A stretch of 64,000 nucleotides of DNA from Callaeas wilsoni (GCA_013398955.1 VWPU01011622.1:1-64000); one strand, 5' to 3'. Shown: positions 1 through 11,615, counted from the first letter of the stretch. Numbers and translations are program-made. Notes: generated by a model from the letters alone, not told the origin.

Positions 1-1157
1 AATATCTCCTCCTCCCCTTTTTTGAAATAAGGATGGAGCCACAGTCCCTTTGGCCGAACTGTACTTGGTGGGCTGAGTGATAAAGACAGAGTGGCAGGTA
101 AAGGTGATGGAGAGTCCTTCCTGTGCCTTCCCACACAGCTGAGTACTTCTCATTATAAATAGGGGCTTGACCTCTATTTAACTGCAGATAAAAGCAGTGT
201 AGCCCCTTCCCAGCGTTGTGATGGCACAAGGAAAGGGGGAAAAAGTGCCCATAGACTTCAAGAGGACCTTTTCCAGGTGAGAGCGAGCTCCTGCTGTATC
301 TGAAGTTCAGAGCCAAAGACTGTCTCAATACATTGTATTTAACTTTGTCCAATTCCCTTCCCATTTTCCGCAGTGATAAAACCCCTATTGCTCTTTCATC
401 TCTCCCCTTTTTTTCCCCAAGTAGGTTCTGTGAAAACGGTGTTTGGGGGCAGTAAATCACCAAATGGAAGCCTTCGTTCATAAAATGCTTTATGCCTCCC
501 TCCATCAATATTTCACCATGCAACACAGACACCAACATTTCATTTTCATTACGTAGCAAATTTCCTGGCGGAGGGAGAAAGCCCAACTCTGCAAAGGCAG
601 CCCAACCCCATTCCCTCCTTGCCATGGGATCCCTGCGACACCCAATTATCTGTGGGTTTTGTTCATCTGAGTCACGGGGCTGTGTGCATGCCGGTGCACA
701 GGAGGAAGGCTTCCAGCTGGGCTGAGTCTGGCCTGGCTCCTTCTTTCCTTGCCCCGGGGTGAGAGGAGGTCTTGGATGTATCTGTGGGAGCTGGCGTGTT
801 GTCTGGAGCCCTCCAGCAGGCAGGAAGGGCAATCCAGCACAAGCAGAAGGTTTGGGAAGATAGGCTCTGGCAGTGATTAGAGGCAAGGGAAGGCTTCCCG
901 GCTACAGCAAGTGACATGCTTTTTAAACTCTCCTTCCGGAGGTTGCTTTAGTTGCAAGGACTGTTCCCATTTGGAGAAGAGACAGAACATAACCGAGATG
1001 TTGAAGTCACTGAATGGCACTGGCGAGTCACGCCGTGCCCTTGTGTAGGGCCCTTTTTGGGAGGTTTAAGAGGTGGTCACCTGCAGCTGAGGGGCAATGC
1101 AGGGATCGATAGCTGCTCACTCGGGTAGTGTGCCACCCTGCAAAACTCCCTGCCAGC
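1..1157. other. Unique non-coding DNA, no gene seen
   Basis: No repeat family or exon is recognisable here. Open frames (for example 492-725 on + and 672-917 on -) are under 100 codons, overlap each other on both strands and resemble nothing I know. A TTATAAATAG box at 153-162 fits both a TATA-box and a MEF2-site consensus, but such matches are expected several times by chance in a window this size, so no promoter is claimed. Confidence 0.6.
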
Positions 1158-1940
1158 ATCACAGAACAGCTTGGGTCGAAAGGGACATTAAAGACTGTCT
1201 TGTTCCATCCTTCTGCCATGGGCAGGGACACCTTCTGCTATCCCAGATTGCTCCAGGCCCCGTCCAACCTGGCCTTGGACACTTCCAGGGATGGGGCCGC
1301 CACAGCTTCTTGGGCAGCCTGTGCCAGGGCCTCACCACCCTCACAGGGAGCAAGTTCTTTCTAATATCCAGTCTTACCTTCTCTCTGTCAGTTTAAAACC
1401 ATTGTCCCTCATCCTGTCACTATCAGCCCATGTGAAAAGTCACTCTCCCTCCTTTTTGTACAGGGAACAAGTTCTTTCTAATATCCAGTCTAACCCTCCC
1501 TCTGTCAGTTTAAAACCATTGTCCCTCATCCTGTTGCTATCAGCCCATGTGAAAAGTCACTCTCCCTCCTTTTTGTACAGGGAACAAGTTCTTTCTAATA
1601 TCCAGTCTAACCCTCCCTCTGTCAGTTTAAAACCATTGTCCCTCATCCTGTTGCTATCAGCCCATGTGAAAAGTCACTCTCCCTCCTTTTTGTACAGGGA
1701 ACAAGTTCTTTCTAATATCCAGTCTTACCTTCTCTCTGTCAGTTTATAAAACCATTGTCCCTCGTCCTGTTGCTATCAGCCCATGTGAAAAGTCACTCTC
1801 CCTCCTTTTTGTACATCCCCATTTAGGCACTGGAAAGAGCATTCAGATCTCCCTGGAGTCTTCTCCAGGCTGAACAACCGCAGGTCTGCCAGCCTGTCTT
1901 TATGGCAGAGGTCCTCCAGCCCTCAGACCATCTCCATGGC
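1158..1940 (-). mobile_element. CR1 LINE 3' fragment with internal tandem repeat
   Basis: Read on the + strand this is the reverse complement of a bird CR1 tail. It shows the hallmark order: 'atcacagaacagcttgggtcgaa', the 'catgggcagggacacctt' block, 'ccgtccaacctggccttggacacttccagggatgggg', then 'ctccaggctgaacaacc' and 'ggtcctccagccctcagaccatc'. The element is therefore inserted on the minus strand and keeps only its 3' part, the usual 5' truncation from incomplete target-primed reverse transcription. It is about 350 bp longer than the matching consensus stretch because a 117-bp block is present four times (separate entry). The 3' octamer repeat end is eroded. Element identity is very likely; the subfamily is not determinable by eye. 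Confidence 0.92.
1344..1813. repeat. 117-bp minisatellite, four copies, inside CR1
   Basis: Four tandem copies start at 1344, 1461, 1578 and 1695. The first three are 117 bp and the fourth 119 bp, with a 2-bp TA insertion near 1745. Copies 2 and 3 are identical. Copy 1 differs from copy 2 at about six positions; copy 4 shares the 'cttaccttctctctg' variant of copy 1 but the 'ctgttgctat' variant of copies 2 and 3. The repeat boundary sits at a shared ACA (1343-1345 and 1813-1815), a 3-bp microhomology that could have seeded the first duplication. Because 117 is divisible by three, an artificial open frame runs through the array. Confidence 0.95.
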
Positions 1941-4687
1941 TGATACTGCCACGTCCTTCCCAAAAATCTCCCAGCAGATGTTCTCAACGTACAACATTCC
2001 CAGGTATGCGAGGCAGGATGAAAATCCAAGTGACAAAACGCGGAAGGAAAGGAGGGGTGTGTGGGGGGGCATCCCTAACGCAAAGGAAATATGTCCCTCG
2101 TGGTGGTGCTGTTCCATCACTGTCAATTAGCAGGAGAGTTAAATCCACAGCAGCTGGTGTGGGGTATGACTGGATAGAGGGCACCAAACTGGATGGTTTA
2201 TCAGCGTAATCCAATACGACACTTTCTGCGGTCGTGCCCTGAAAGGTGGGGACAGGGAGCAGCACCCGTGACACCCAGGGCTGCTGGCTGGAAGGGAAGG
2301 AGGCGTCCATTCCCTGTTAGCACACACACAGACGTGAATGCACTGATTTATGTAACTTCGCGAAGCCTGGCTGCTGCTGCCCGCGAACGCTTCTTAAAAC
2401 GCACGTCCAAATTAAGATGCCACGCAGCAGATAAATTGCGCCGTGTGGAAGCTTTGTTTGCAAAGTCAACGTTTTTGCAACAGCTTATTTAAAGCCCTAA
2501 AAAAAACCCCAAACAACCAAAACAAGCTGTGTGGAGAAACAAATATCCGCGTGTTGCTGGTACCAAGGCCCAGGAGACGGTTCTGAGGCAAGAGTCTTGG
2601 GGTAAACAGAATGTCACAGCCGTTCAGGCTTTCAGGGACAAGGCTGGCCATCTTTGGCTGTGGATTCACTAAAATTAATTCAAGTCCAGGCAGCACCAAA
2701 GAAATGATTTAACAAATGAATCACCTGCCCAAGCACAGCACTTTGGGATTCTGGAACAGAGGGCTGCACGTTTTGAGCTGAGAGGGGGAGTGTGGGATGT
2801 GTTATGCTTCACCCAATGTCTTAATGCAGCATTTCCCCTGCGAGGGAAAGTGTGAAAAATGAAGTTAAAGCTGTGATCCCTGTTTTTTTCCTCTCCCTTG
2901 GGCTGTTGACTCCCTTTTAGTCAGAGCTACAGCAGACTCGCAGAGGAGCTCTCAGATGGTGGTGTCCATAGGGTAATGGGAATTTTCCTACTCCGTATGT
3001 GTGTACAATGCTCAAACCATGTTAGGGCAAGAATAGAGCTGTTTTGGAGAGCCTTTCCTAGGATCTCCTTGAAGTTCCTCTAAAAGAGTTTCCCAGGAGT
3101 CCCACTTATAGAAAAATGAATCTGTTTGCAATGAAGATAGGGAGGCAAGGACAAGGCAGAGGGCCATGAAAGAAGGTTGATTTATAGAAAAACTATAATA
3201 GCTCAAAAGACAACTCTTCATCTGCAAGCCTGGAGAGAGTCACGAGGCCTGGGAGCTGTTAGAAGGATGTGCCATGGGATCAGAGGTACGGAGAGCACCA
3301 AAAAGCATTTCTGAGGAGGTGGGAACGGCAGTCCCAGTTGTTAGCAAGGAATATTTCCTTGCTGGTCTTGAGATGACACAGACCACCCTAACAACCAGTG
3401 GTCTTGGACAGGAGAGTTTTAAAGGAGCTGAAATTTATCTGTCCTCACAGGAAATGGGTGCTGGCAGGTTTGGGTCGATCTGGAGGAGAAAAGAGGTGTC
3501 TGCGTGGGCAGAGTTGTTTGCCAGGTGAATTTGCCTCCATGTGTGGTGCAGCAGTTGCTGTAAGTCAGTCTTAAAGACCCTCTGGCTGATGAACGTGGCC
3601 TGTACACGTGTAGACAGCAAGGATTTTTGAGGTGAGACCTTTTGGTCTGGTCCCTGAACAACGGGACTCTTAGGGAGGAGAAAAGGAAAACAGCAGTGTT
3701 TTCTGAGTGCCTCCTCCCCAAATACTCTTAGGCACATCCTGGTGCAGCACAGAAATAAACAGAAGGGATCGACTTACGAGGCTACAGTCTGCTATCCTTG
3801 GATCCTCTTTGAATACACTCTGTCCCAGAGTTGTTTTGCATTCCACCAGGGAGTCTTTTGTCTAAAGGGCATCGCTGCTACAGCAAAGTAGAGCTGTCCC
3901 TGCCCCTGCTTTCTCCAGTGGATATCACATTTCATTACCCTGATGAGCCTGAGCGAATTCTCCCGCTTGTGTTAATTTGCCCACAAGCCAGCCTGTGTCA
4001 CGTCCGAAAGAAGTCTGTGACATTTTCCAGCCTCCCCCATCCCTCCCGGTTCTGAAACCTTGAATAATAATCGCAGCCTTGTCCCTTTTTCTACTTCTTG
4101 CTTCTGAAACGGAGGGGCCGAGACACCCTGTTTCCTCAGCGTGCGGGCAGTGTCAGCCCCAGGCTGGGCGAGCGTGGGAAGCATCCCCCTCTCAGGGCTC
4201 TGTCCTCGTGTCCTGGGGGCTCCAGGGCTCACGGCAGGGCGAGCAGAGCGGGGGGATTTGCACAGCCTCAGTTTTTGTGCTTTGGAGCTCACCAGTGGAA
4301 CGGGGTGGGGTGGCTGGTTTGGCACCGTCTTACGCTTTGGGCCGCTGTGGCTGGAGGAGCAGAGTGCTCCTATGCACTTAATGCCTTCATACCTTTTTTC
4401 CCCTCCCCAAAGCATGGGTGCCTGCCTAAGGAAAGGGCCACACCTCACTGGACAGCAAATGTTTTAAACCCAGGATCTGAACGCTGCTGTTTCTTCCGCA
4501 CCTTTCCTGCGGGGCACTCCTAAGGATTTAAATTTAGATGCGTGGGGGCAGGTGAGAAGTAAACTACGTGTGTTTCCGTGGTGCTGCTCCGTCGCCGCAG
4601 CTCCAGTTTGACCCATATTTTGGATTATGTTGATAGTACGGAAGAGTTCAGGCTGTTTTCCAAAATGTTTGTATCCAGAAGCATGAA
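1941..4687. other. Unique non-coding DNA, no gene seen
   Basis: No recognisable repeat or exon. Open frames such as 3972-4448 (-, 158 codons) and 4098-4523 (+, 141 codons) face each other over the same GC-richer bases and look like chance frames. The part at about 2330-2495 is compositionally distinct and is listed separately. Confidence 0.55.
2330..2495. promoter_or_regulatory. Candidate conserved non-coding element
   Basis: A repeat-free block with scattered CpGs (near 2360, 2382, 2400 and 2440) inside AT-richer sequence, including 'tttatgtaacttcgcgaagc' and 'ttaagatgccacgcagcag'. This mixture resembles vertebrate conserved non-coding elements, but conservation cannot be tested from one sequence. 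It could equally be ordinary unique DNA. Confidence 0.25.
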
Positions 4688-4874
4688 GCGAGACACGGAA
4701 CACGCTCCCCAAGGAATGGTCATGGCCCCAAACCTGCCAGAGTTCAAGGAGCATTCGGACAATGCTCTCAGGCACAGGGTGGGATTGTTGGGGATGTCCT
4801 GTTCAGGGCCAGGAGTTGGACTTGGTAATCCTTGTGAGTCCCTGCCAGCTCTGGATATTTTATGATTCTATCAG
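4688..4874 (+). mobile_element. CR1 LINE 3' end, plus strand
   Basis: The sequence follows a CR1 tail in direct orientation. It has 'gagacacggaacacgctccccaagg', 'cctgccagagttcaaggagc', 'ggacaatgctctcaggcac', 'ccaggagttggacttggtaatccttgtgagtccctgccagctc', and finishes with 'ttttatgattctatcag', a degraded form of the CR1 terminal octamer repeat. Only about 190 bp survive (5' truncated). The in-frame string at 4578-4865 is derived from this tail and is not a host gene. Confidence 0.9.
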
Positions 4875-6060
4875 ATGTGCTTCTGCATTTCTCACAGAGA
4901 ATATTAATGCATGTTCTTTTTGCTTTAAATAATGAAACTTCTGCTTTACCTAATGACACATGATGATAATTTTGCTGTTCTACAAGCCTGAAGCTGAGCC
5001 ATTGAAAAATCATCGGTGCTTGTACCAGCCTAACCTTAAAGACAGGTATTAATTTCTCAAGAAATAAAACAGCTCTGACAGGACAGAGGAAATTAGCTCC
5101 TGATTATTGGTAGTTTTGAGAGAGGTGAAGGGGCACTCTTTCAAAATACTTCTGTGCTTATTTCCCTCATCCAAGCATCCCAAGAAGGCAGCCTCCACGA
5201 GGCTGCAGCCGTTCCTCCTGCTCTCTGCTGGTTATCAGGCCTTTGGGATAACGTTGATTCTCCATATTCAGGTTTTTGAGGGGAAAGGTTAATGCGCATT
5301 GGTCCGGTAACCCCACCCTGGAGGCGCTGAGAGGCTTTGTACGGCGCGCGTGAGAGCCTGGAGCATGTGTGGACAAGAGCACTTCCAGGAGGAGATCTGA
5401 TTGAAAGAGAGCTTCAGGATAAGTGTGTGAAGGGGCCTTTGAATGGGTTTGGCTGGAACACAGAGCTGCTCCTGGAGAGCTCTTTGGCAGAAGGAGAGAG
5501 GCTCTCGTGAAGAATTAATTGCGTGTTGCATCACAAGATGAGGGGTCAGGAACTGGAGTAAGTGGATCTTATTGTAAATGGATCAAAGAGATCCTGATAC
5601 AGAAGCTAGAGCGGAAGATAATGACACGGAAGAGTCACCAGTAATGAATGTGAAGCTCTGAGCACTTAAAATGTGGTGAAGAAAGTCCAGGAGCTTCCCT
5701 CAGCCCTAAACAACCAGGATAGTGAGGCAGCAGCAGTGGCGCCTGAGGTACATCCACCCAGATGGACCTGGCTAGGAAGGAGATGTCAGTACAGGTGGGA
5801 GCTTCCAGTGGATGCCCTGACACTCCCGGAGAAAAACCTGGAATCTGCACAACGTGTGCACTGGTCAACCTGTGGTGGGAGGTGGCTGAATTGCACGGGA
5901 CAGGTAAAAGGCTGTGAAATGTTAGAGGGACTGAAACAGAGATAGAGGCCGGCCTCTGGAGCCATCCACCAACCATGGATCCCACTGACATCCTGGATGC
6001 TGCTGACCCACCAAAACAGGGCTCCAGTTTGTGCAGAAGAGCCATGCTGTGAAAAGCCAG
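4875..6060. other. Unique non-coding DNA, no gene seen
   Basis: No repeat family recognised. The longest frame (5635-6045, -, 136 codons) overlaps frames in two other registers and carries no motif I recognise. Confidence 0.5.
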
Positions 6061-6540
6061 TGTCCACCAAGGAGACAGAGGAGTTCTGCAGCTTTATTCG
6101 AATGAAGGGAGAGAGTCCACTGGGGCATATCCCTGTGGGATCTCTCAGTTTCGCGGGACTCAGCCTCCTTTCATCCTAAACTCCCGGCCGCCTGCTGCCC
6201 TCTTCCTTTCCCTGTTGGCTGAGGTAGGAGGAAGGTGCAGCCTTCCGAACCGCCCATCACACATTCCCTCCCTGGAACACGTGATTTTCCTCCGAAATTC
6301 TGAAGTTCTGGGTTCTGTGGATCCACCAGCTGTTCAGACAGTCTGGGCTCTGCAATCGGACCCATTTCTCCTATTGCCCTAAAGTTCGAGAGTCAAGCTA
6401 GGTTCTGGAACAAACAGACATGACATTAAGACCCATTTCAAAGACATTTACACCCATTTCTCCTAAAGACCCTCACCCATCGGGTTGTTTGTAAAGACAT
6501 CAGCACCCATCTTTCAAATTCAACCTCCAACCTCCAGGCC
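6061..6540 (-). mobile_element. LTR-like segment, possible ERV solo LTR
   Basis: On the minus strand the sequence reads like U3-R-U5: an AATAAA signal (reverse complement of 6093-6098) lies about 30 bp before a possible end in ACA (TGT on + at 6061). Upstream are short direct repeats of an 'acccatttctcct' type motif (about 6360-6515 on +), as often seen in LTR enhancers. No target-site duplication could be paired with confidence, no primer-binding site is visible next to it, and the far boundary is a guess. It could be a fragment of another repeat or unique DNA. Confidence 0.38.
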
Positions 6541-7948
6541 AAAACCAGGTTCGATGCTTTAAAGGCTTTAGACGTGCTGGAGGTAAGCTAAGGAGGCAGA
6601 AGCGGTAACTGAGGAGGATGTTTAGGGTGTCCTGAGCTCAGCCACCTTCTGAGGTGTCTGCCTTTCCTCCCGGAGCCTGCAATCCCAACCTCGACCCTTC
6701 AGCAGCTGCTTCACCTCCGGGGACATCAGCATTCCTTCCCAGGACGAACTAGGACCTACCTCAGCCTAGGTAGAGACAAGATGGTCTTCACATGCTCCGT
6801 GCCTGGCCAGGAGCTGCTGTGGTGAGTGATTTCTAGTCCAAAGAGGATTTTTTTTTCTCCCAGCATCCCTCTGAGACGTTTTCCTTTGTCCCGAAAGGCT
6901 TCCTCCCGGTGTTGAGTCATGCTTGAAGCCGTGCTTGTTAAATAAGTGCCGCTGAGCTCTGCTTTAAACAAATGAAGCTGATTTAACAGGGCTGTAGGAC
7001 GGCCAGGTACCCCTGTTATTTAAGAGTATTGGCAGTTCGAAGGCCGAGCGCTAGAAGCACTTTTATTTTTATTTCAGCTCTTAATTGAAAATCGGCTGGT
7101 TTGTCTTGTTCTCGCCGGTGCTGCTCCTTCCCTGCTCCCGGCTCCCATCCCCTCGCGATGGGATAAGGGCTGGTAACGCCACACCGCTGCACAACGTGTT
7201 TGTCAAAAAGTGGCACGAGCCCAGGCTGTCACTTGTGGTTTATTAGTTTAATTAACCAGAGTCTTGCAAATACTTCTCGGCGAGGCAGAAGTGAGAGAAT
7301 CTAATGTTTCTTGGGCTGGATCCTTAAGTCATGTTTAGCCACCTGGTGAAGGCACCAAGGTAAAAACGTGATTAACCTTGGCTGAATTCGGTAATGTCCC
7401 GGAGTCACGTTATTGCTGACCTTGTGCTTTGCTACCTTCTCATCTTTCTAATTTGTCTTTTCTTCCTGCCTTTGCAATAACAGTCAGAAGTGTTAAAAAA
7501 TAAAAACCTCCTGCTGCCTCGTGGGAGACAGCTCCTCTGCTTGCAATGATTTTTAATATTTTTTTTTTCCTTTCAGTATATTTCTTTCTATTTGTGTTTT
7601 TCTGGCACTTGTGCACACAAACACTTGCTTGAGAATAGCTACTTAAGAGCTGTTTGGAGGTGACCTTGTCATTTTTTTTTTTAAAAATGAATTTGTGTGA
7701 TGATGTGCTGAATACTGCCAGCCATCAAGATAATTCCGCATTTGTTCACACAAAAAGAAGTTCTTCCTCTGTGCCGTTTTAGGAGATGGTCCTGACTGTT
7801 GTTTGTAAGAAAGGCAGTGTTGAAGCTGAGATGTCCACAAAGAAAAGTCCAGGTGCTGCCTGGGCTTCTTTCCAGTGATTTGCTGTTCTTTGTGGGTTTT
7901 TTTGGGGGGTTTTTTTTATGGTTTTATTTCAGTTGTTTAGTTTTCTTT
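6541..7948. other. Unique non-coding DNA, no gene seen
   Basis: No gene or recognisable repeat. The interval 7010-7300 is repeat-free and AT-rich with TTAATTGAAAA and TTTAATTAACC cores around CpG-bearing sequence, a weak candidate regulatory block. The remainder contains only short T runs (7558-7570, 7671-7682). Confidence 0.5.
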
Positions 7949-8112
7949 GGCCAACCAGACCAGAGCACCGAGTGCCACAAACTGTTTGTTGAACACCTCC
8001 ACCACCTCGCTGGGCAGCCCCTTCCACTGTTTAAGAACCCTTTCCGTGAAGAAATTCTTCCTGGTGTCCAACCTGAATCGCCCTGGTGCAATTTGAGGCC
8101 AGATACCTCTTC
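7949..8112 (-). mobile_element. CR1 LINE 3' fragment, minus strand
   Basis: The + strand shows the reversed CR1 tail: 'ccaaccagaccagagcac', 'agtgccacaaactgtttgttgaacacctccaccacctcgctgggcagcccc', 'ccgtgaagaaattcttcctggtgtcc', then 'ctggtgcaatttgaggcc'. A short internal deletion joins 'gaacacctcc' directly to 'accacctcgc'. The outer 3' end of the element is missing or too diverged to see. Confidence 0.88.
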
Positions 8113-9762
8113 TTTACTTGGAATTCTGAAGCAGAAATGTGGACTCCAGGACCCAAGCAAATAAAACGCCTGGAAAATACCTTGCTCATCCCAGCATCCA
8201 GCATTAGGAGCAATCTCTCTTCGTGAAACTTTCACCCAGAAACACCAGCGAGCGCAAAATTTGGTGAGCACATCCCTCTGGCTTTTTTCTTTTGGTTTAA
8301 TCTGGAGCATGTTGAACTGCCAGCTGTCCTGTTTACTCCATGGTGTAATTTAAGATGCTGATTGGAGGTGCAGCATCCTTAGGTGAGAGTTGCTGGCTAC
8401 CCAAAACATTTTATCTGGGTGGAGTTTGTAGTCTGGTGGATTTATTGAGGATTATTTCCTCTAGAGAGAGATTTAAGGCCTCAGATAAAGCTCAGCTGAC
8501 CTGTGTGGTGCATCACAGGTTCCAGCCATTTCTCTGGGACTTTGGGAAAAAGGTGCTCGCCAGATGGGATGTTTATCTTTCATTAGGAGCGGGTTTATCC
8601 AAGAATGTATCAATACCGAATTTTCTCTCTGCAGGTCAAGAGGAAATCTACACATATTTTTAGAAACACAGACAGTGAAACCATTAAATTAATTTGTCTT
8701 TGCTTTAATAAAAGCGCCTCTTTGCCTTTAGAGGATGATAATGGCACTAGATTAGTGTATCCAGGAGTACCATTGTGAGTGGCAGCTGGAGAATGAGAAC
8801 TTGATGGGATCGAAAATGAAAGAAAAATGTTTGCAATCAGTTTTGTGCTTCGTTCTCCTTGTAGCCCGGCTACCTGAGATGTTCAATACATAATTCTACA
8901 ATTATGCGGTGTATTTTTTTTTTTTTTAAGGCAAAGTATTGTAAGTCTTCTGTAAGAAACTCTCAAGATGCTATTTTCATGCAAATAGCTTTGTGTGCTA
9001 AATTGAGGAACTTAAGAACCACAGAAAATACAGGAAATGTGGGCAGAATGCATTCGAAATGTAAAAGTTTCCTGGGAGTTGTCAACAGCTCTTTAAGACG
9101 TCTATTGCCTGCACCTTTCAGCAGCTTTTCTTTGTGATTGCTGGGGCAAAAAAACCCAACAAAAAACCCCAACAATTACTGAACTGAAAAGATTGTAAGC
9201 AGCTTGTTGCGCTGAGGAACAGCTCTGGAGAGCGATAAAGCGACGATGACGTTCCGTTCCGTTCGCCTGTCTGGATTTGAGGAAAATCTGAGCCGCCAAC
9301 AAAGCCCCACTTCTTTTTCTGGTTGCCACATGGAAAGTGAGAGGATGCCCAGGTTTCTTGATGGATTTTCCTTAAGGTTCCTCTGGCACCTTCCAGGACG
9401 TGTCCTTTTGTCTGCGCCTTTCCTTCAGCAGCAACCGGAGCGAAAGAAACCCGAATTTCCCTGCAGAGGGATCCTTATCGCTCGTCCAGAAGATGAGTGT
9501 ATGAGCCTTGATTCCCGAGGGCCAAGCCAGCCTGGAAAGCATCCTCTTGAAATGGAGTGGGGTATGAATAAAGCCAGCGACTTTTCCCCACCGCAGAGAT
9601 GAGTACTTTCTACTCCACTGCTGCGCATGATTAAGGAAAACAATTGCGCTCTGACAGCACGCATTGACATTTCCAAATGGAAAAGGAATGAAGAACAGAT
9701 TCTGGGAGGCTTGCCATTGATGAGAATGGATTTCCCTGGATGGCAGCCTTTTTGAAAGTCCG

Positions 9763-9799
9763 ATTTTATTTTATTTTATTTTATTTTATTATTTTTTTT
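9763..9799. repeat. (ATTTT)n microsatellite
   Basis: Five to six uninterrupted ATTTT units followed by ATT and a T run. A simple repeat, with no element tail recognisable next to it. Confidence 0.9.
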
Positions 9800-10095
9800 A
9801 GATGCTGCCTAGAACAGGCAATCCTGTCAGGGGGCCGAGTGGTGGATCAGAGGAGTTCAGGGGGTAATCTGGGGCACAGAAATGACTCCGCACTCTCACT
9901 CATGAGCCCACTGAAAGGCAAACAAGAAAAATGCCTGAGTGAGTGAGGACAAGGAGGGGAGGGGCAGCTGGGTTAATGCTGATAAATGAATATTTGACGT
10001 ATAAGTTCAACTTCCATTTGCTTGCAAATGAAAACTATTGTGTCAACACTGCAGGAGATAGGCCATGCTTTTTTTAAAAAATTTATCTTCTTCCT

Positions 10096-10107
10096 CCCCC
10101 CCCCCCC
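10096..10107. repeat. C12 homopolymer
   Basis: Twelve consecutive C, directly followed by AAAAGG. Length is likely unreliable in the assembly, as homopolymers often are. Confidence 0.9.
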
Positions 10108-11320
10108 AAAAGGTTAACTCTTCTTTGATTTAAAAGGGGGCGGGGGGAAAAAAGTGAGAAACGTTGACTTTAAATGATAGGCAAACACACACAGAGCTTC
10201 CCTGGCAGTGCTTGCTGCACAGCCCTGCTCCAGGGGCTGGAGGTGTCCGGGATGCCACGGCAGGGAAGGAAGAGCTTCCCAGACAGGTTTCCTGTAGGAA
10301 TTTTTTGCTCCTCGTGATGCTTGCTTCCAGCACCGAGGTTAAAACCAGGATGTTTACAGCCGCATCTTTTTATAGGCAGCAGGTGATAGGTAATTTTATG
10401 TGAAAAATCTATTTAGTCCCCTGATGGAAGAAGTAAACTTAGGTGAGACTCGTTCTCCCGTGAATTCTTGGCATGCCATAAAAAAAGCCCCATTGCAGTT
10501 CTCCAAAATATTAGCTGTAAAACTTGTTCCTTGTTAAAGTTACAATCAGAGGATGTAATAAAGGGATTATTCAGGCATGCATTACCATGGAATGTTCATC
10601 TCCGGGCACTCGGATTTTGACTCTGAGGTAGTACCGTGCTTTGCCTGGTAAATCTCGTGGTGGCTGCTGGGGTAGAAAACACAAACCCTCCTGTAAATAA
10701 TGCATCCCTTCCCTGCTGTGCCTCTCCTCTGGTTCAAAGACAGTCCCCCTTTAAAGTTTAATCAGTAGTTTTACCGTTGCTCACAGGCAAAAGGTACCGA
10801 TCCCGAAAAAAAACCCAGGAAAACTGGGCTGGGAAAGTTGAAGGCTGGGTGGAATCGCACCTTCTCCTCCAGTCCTGCTGGTTTTAATTGATCCTTCCTG
10901 ATGGTGTGGGCTTATTTGGGAGGGGTGGCCCTGTGAGGGTGACAGGAGTCTGTTCTGGAGGACATCCCCACCCATCCACAGGGGAACCAAGCTCCTGGTG
11001 GAGCTGTGCTGGAGCAGAACAGCAAACAGGGAGCTCTTTGGACGTTTGGTTGGATTTCTTTCCCCAAGTGGCTCTTCCAGAACGGTTTCTGTCCTTGCAA
11101 AAGGATTTTTTTAAAAAAATTTGTTTTCCTCTCTGTACTGTCTGTGACCTGTGGATGCTCCTGAAACAATAAAGAGTGTGGATGCCTCTTATAAAAGGAA
11201 TCAGGAGACCTGAGCCGACGCTTTCTCAAAACGTCACTGATGTTGTTTTCCAAAGCAGAGTCCCAGTGATCCCAGTGCTGCAGTGGGAGAGGTCCATCCT
11301 GGGGGAAAGCACTGGGAGTT

Positions 11321-11420
11321 CATGGAATCATGGAATGGTTGAGGTTGGGAGGGACTTTAAAGCTCATGGGCCACCAACCTTCCGCTAGACCAGGTTGCTC
11401 AGAGCTCCAAGCTGGGAAGG
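11321..11420 (-). mobile_element. CR1 LINE 3' end, minus strand
   Basis: The + strand starts with 'catggaatcatggaatggtt', the reversed CR1 octamer end, and continues 'gaggttgggagggactttaaagctcatgg' and 'ctagaccaggttgctcagagctcc'. About 100 bp of the element's 3' end remain. Most of this fragment is repeated after the N at 11486 (see the duplication entry). Confidence 0.9.
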
Positions 11421-11615
11421 TAGGAAGCACAAACTGCTGGAATCCGTTCTTGTATCCGTGCTGGTGCTCCCTGTTGGCTTTCCGANTTAAAGCTCATGGG
11501 CCACCAACCTTCCGCTAGACCAGGTTGCTCAGAGCTCCAAGCTGGGCAGGTAGGAAGCACAAACTGCTGGAATCCGTTCTTGTATCCGTGCTGGTGCTCC
11601 CTGTTGGCTTTCCGA
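11357..11615. repeat. 129-bp duplication flanking a single N (likely assembly artefact)
   Basis: Bases 11357-11485 and 11487-11615 are 129 bp each and differ at one position only ('gctgggaagg' against 'gctgggcagg'). They are separated by one N at 11486. A single-base gap placed exactly between two near-identical copies is the expected result of two contig ends that overlap but were not merged. Biology would not place an N there. The alternative is a true recent tandem duplication whose junction could not be called. Confidence 0.93.
11487..11550 (-). mobile_element. Second copy of the CR1 end (probably artefactual)
   Basis: This repeats the 3' CR1 sequence of 11357-11420 after the N. If the duplication is an assembly error this copy does not exist in the genome. 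Confidence 0.8.

Larger units (their letters stand above)
8113..11320. other. Unique non-coding DNA with small simple repeats
   Basis: No gene seen. Contains an (ATTTT)n run at 9763-9799 and a 12-base C run at 10096-10107. The piece at about 10520-10610 (with 'gatgtaataaagggattatt' and 'aggcatgcattacc') and the piece at 9985-10050 look like ordinary AT-rich unique sequence that could be conserved; this cannot be judged here. Open frames at 10888-11172 (+) and 10912-11253 (-) are mutual shadows. Confidence 0.5.

Noticed and set aside
153..162. TTATAAATAG box as promoter or MEF2 site (similar near 18209 and 21670)
   Set aside because: Several such matches are expected by chance in 64 kb; no initiator, CpG island or transcript evidence at these points.
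1291..1749. 152-codon frame with 39-residue repeats
   Set aside because: It is the 117-bp CR1 minisatellite in translation; 117 is a multiple of three, so the frame stays open without selection.
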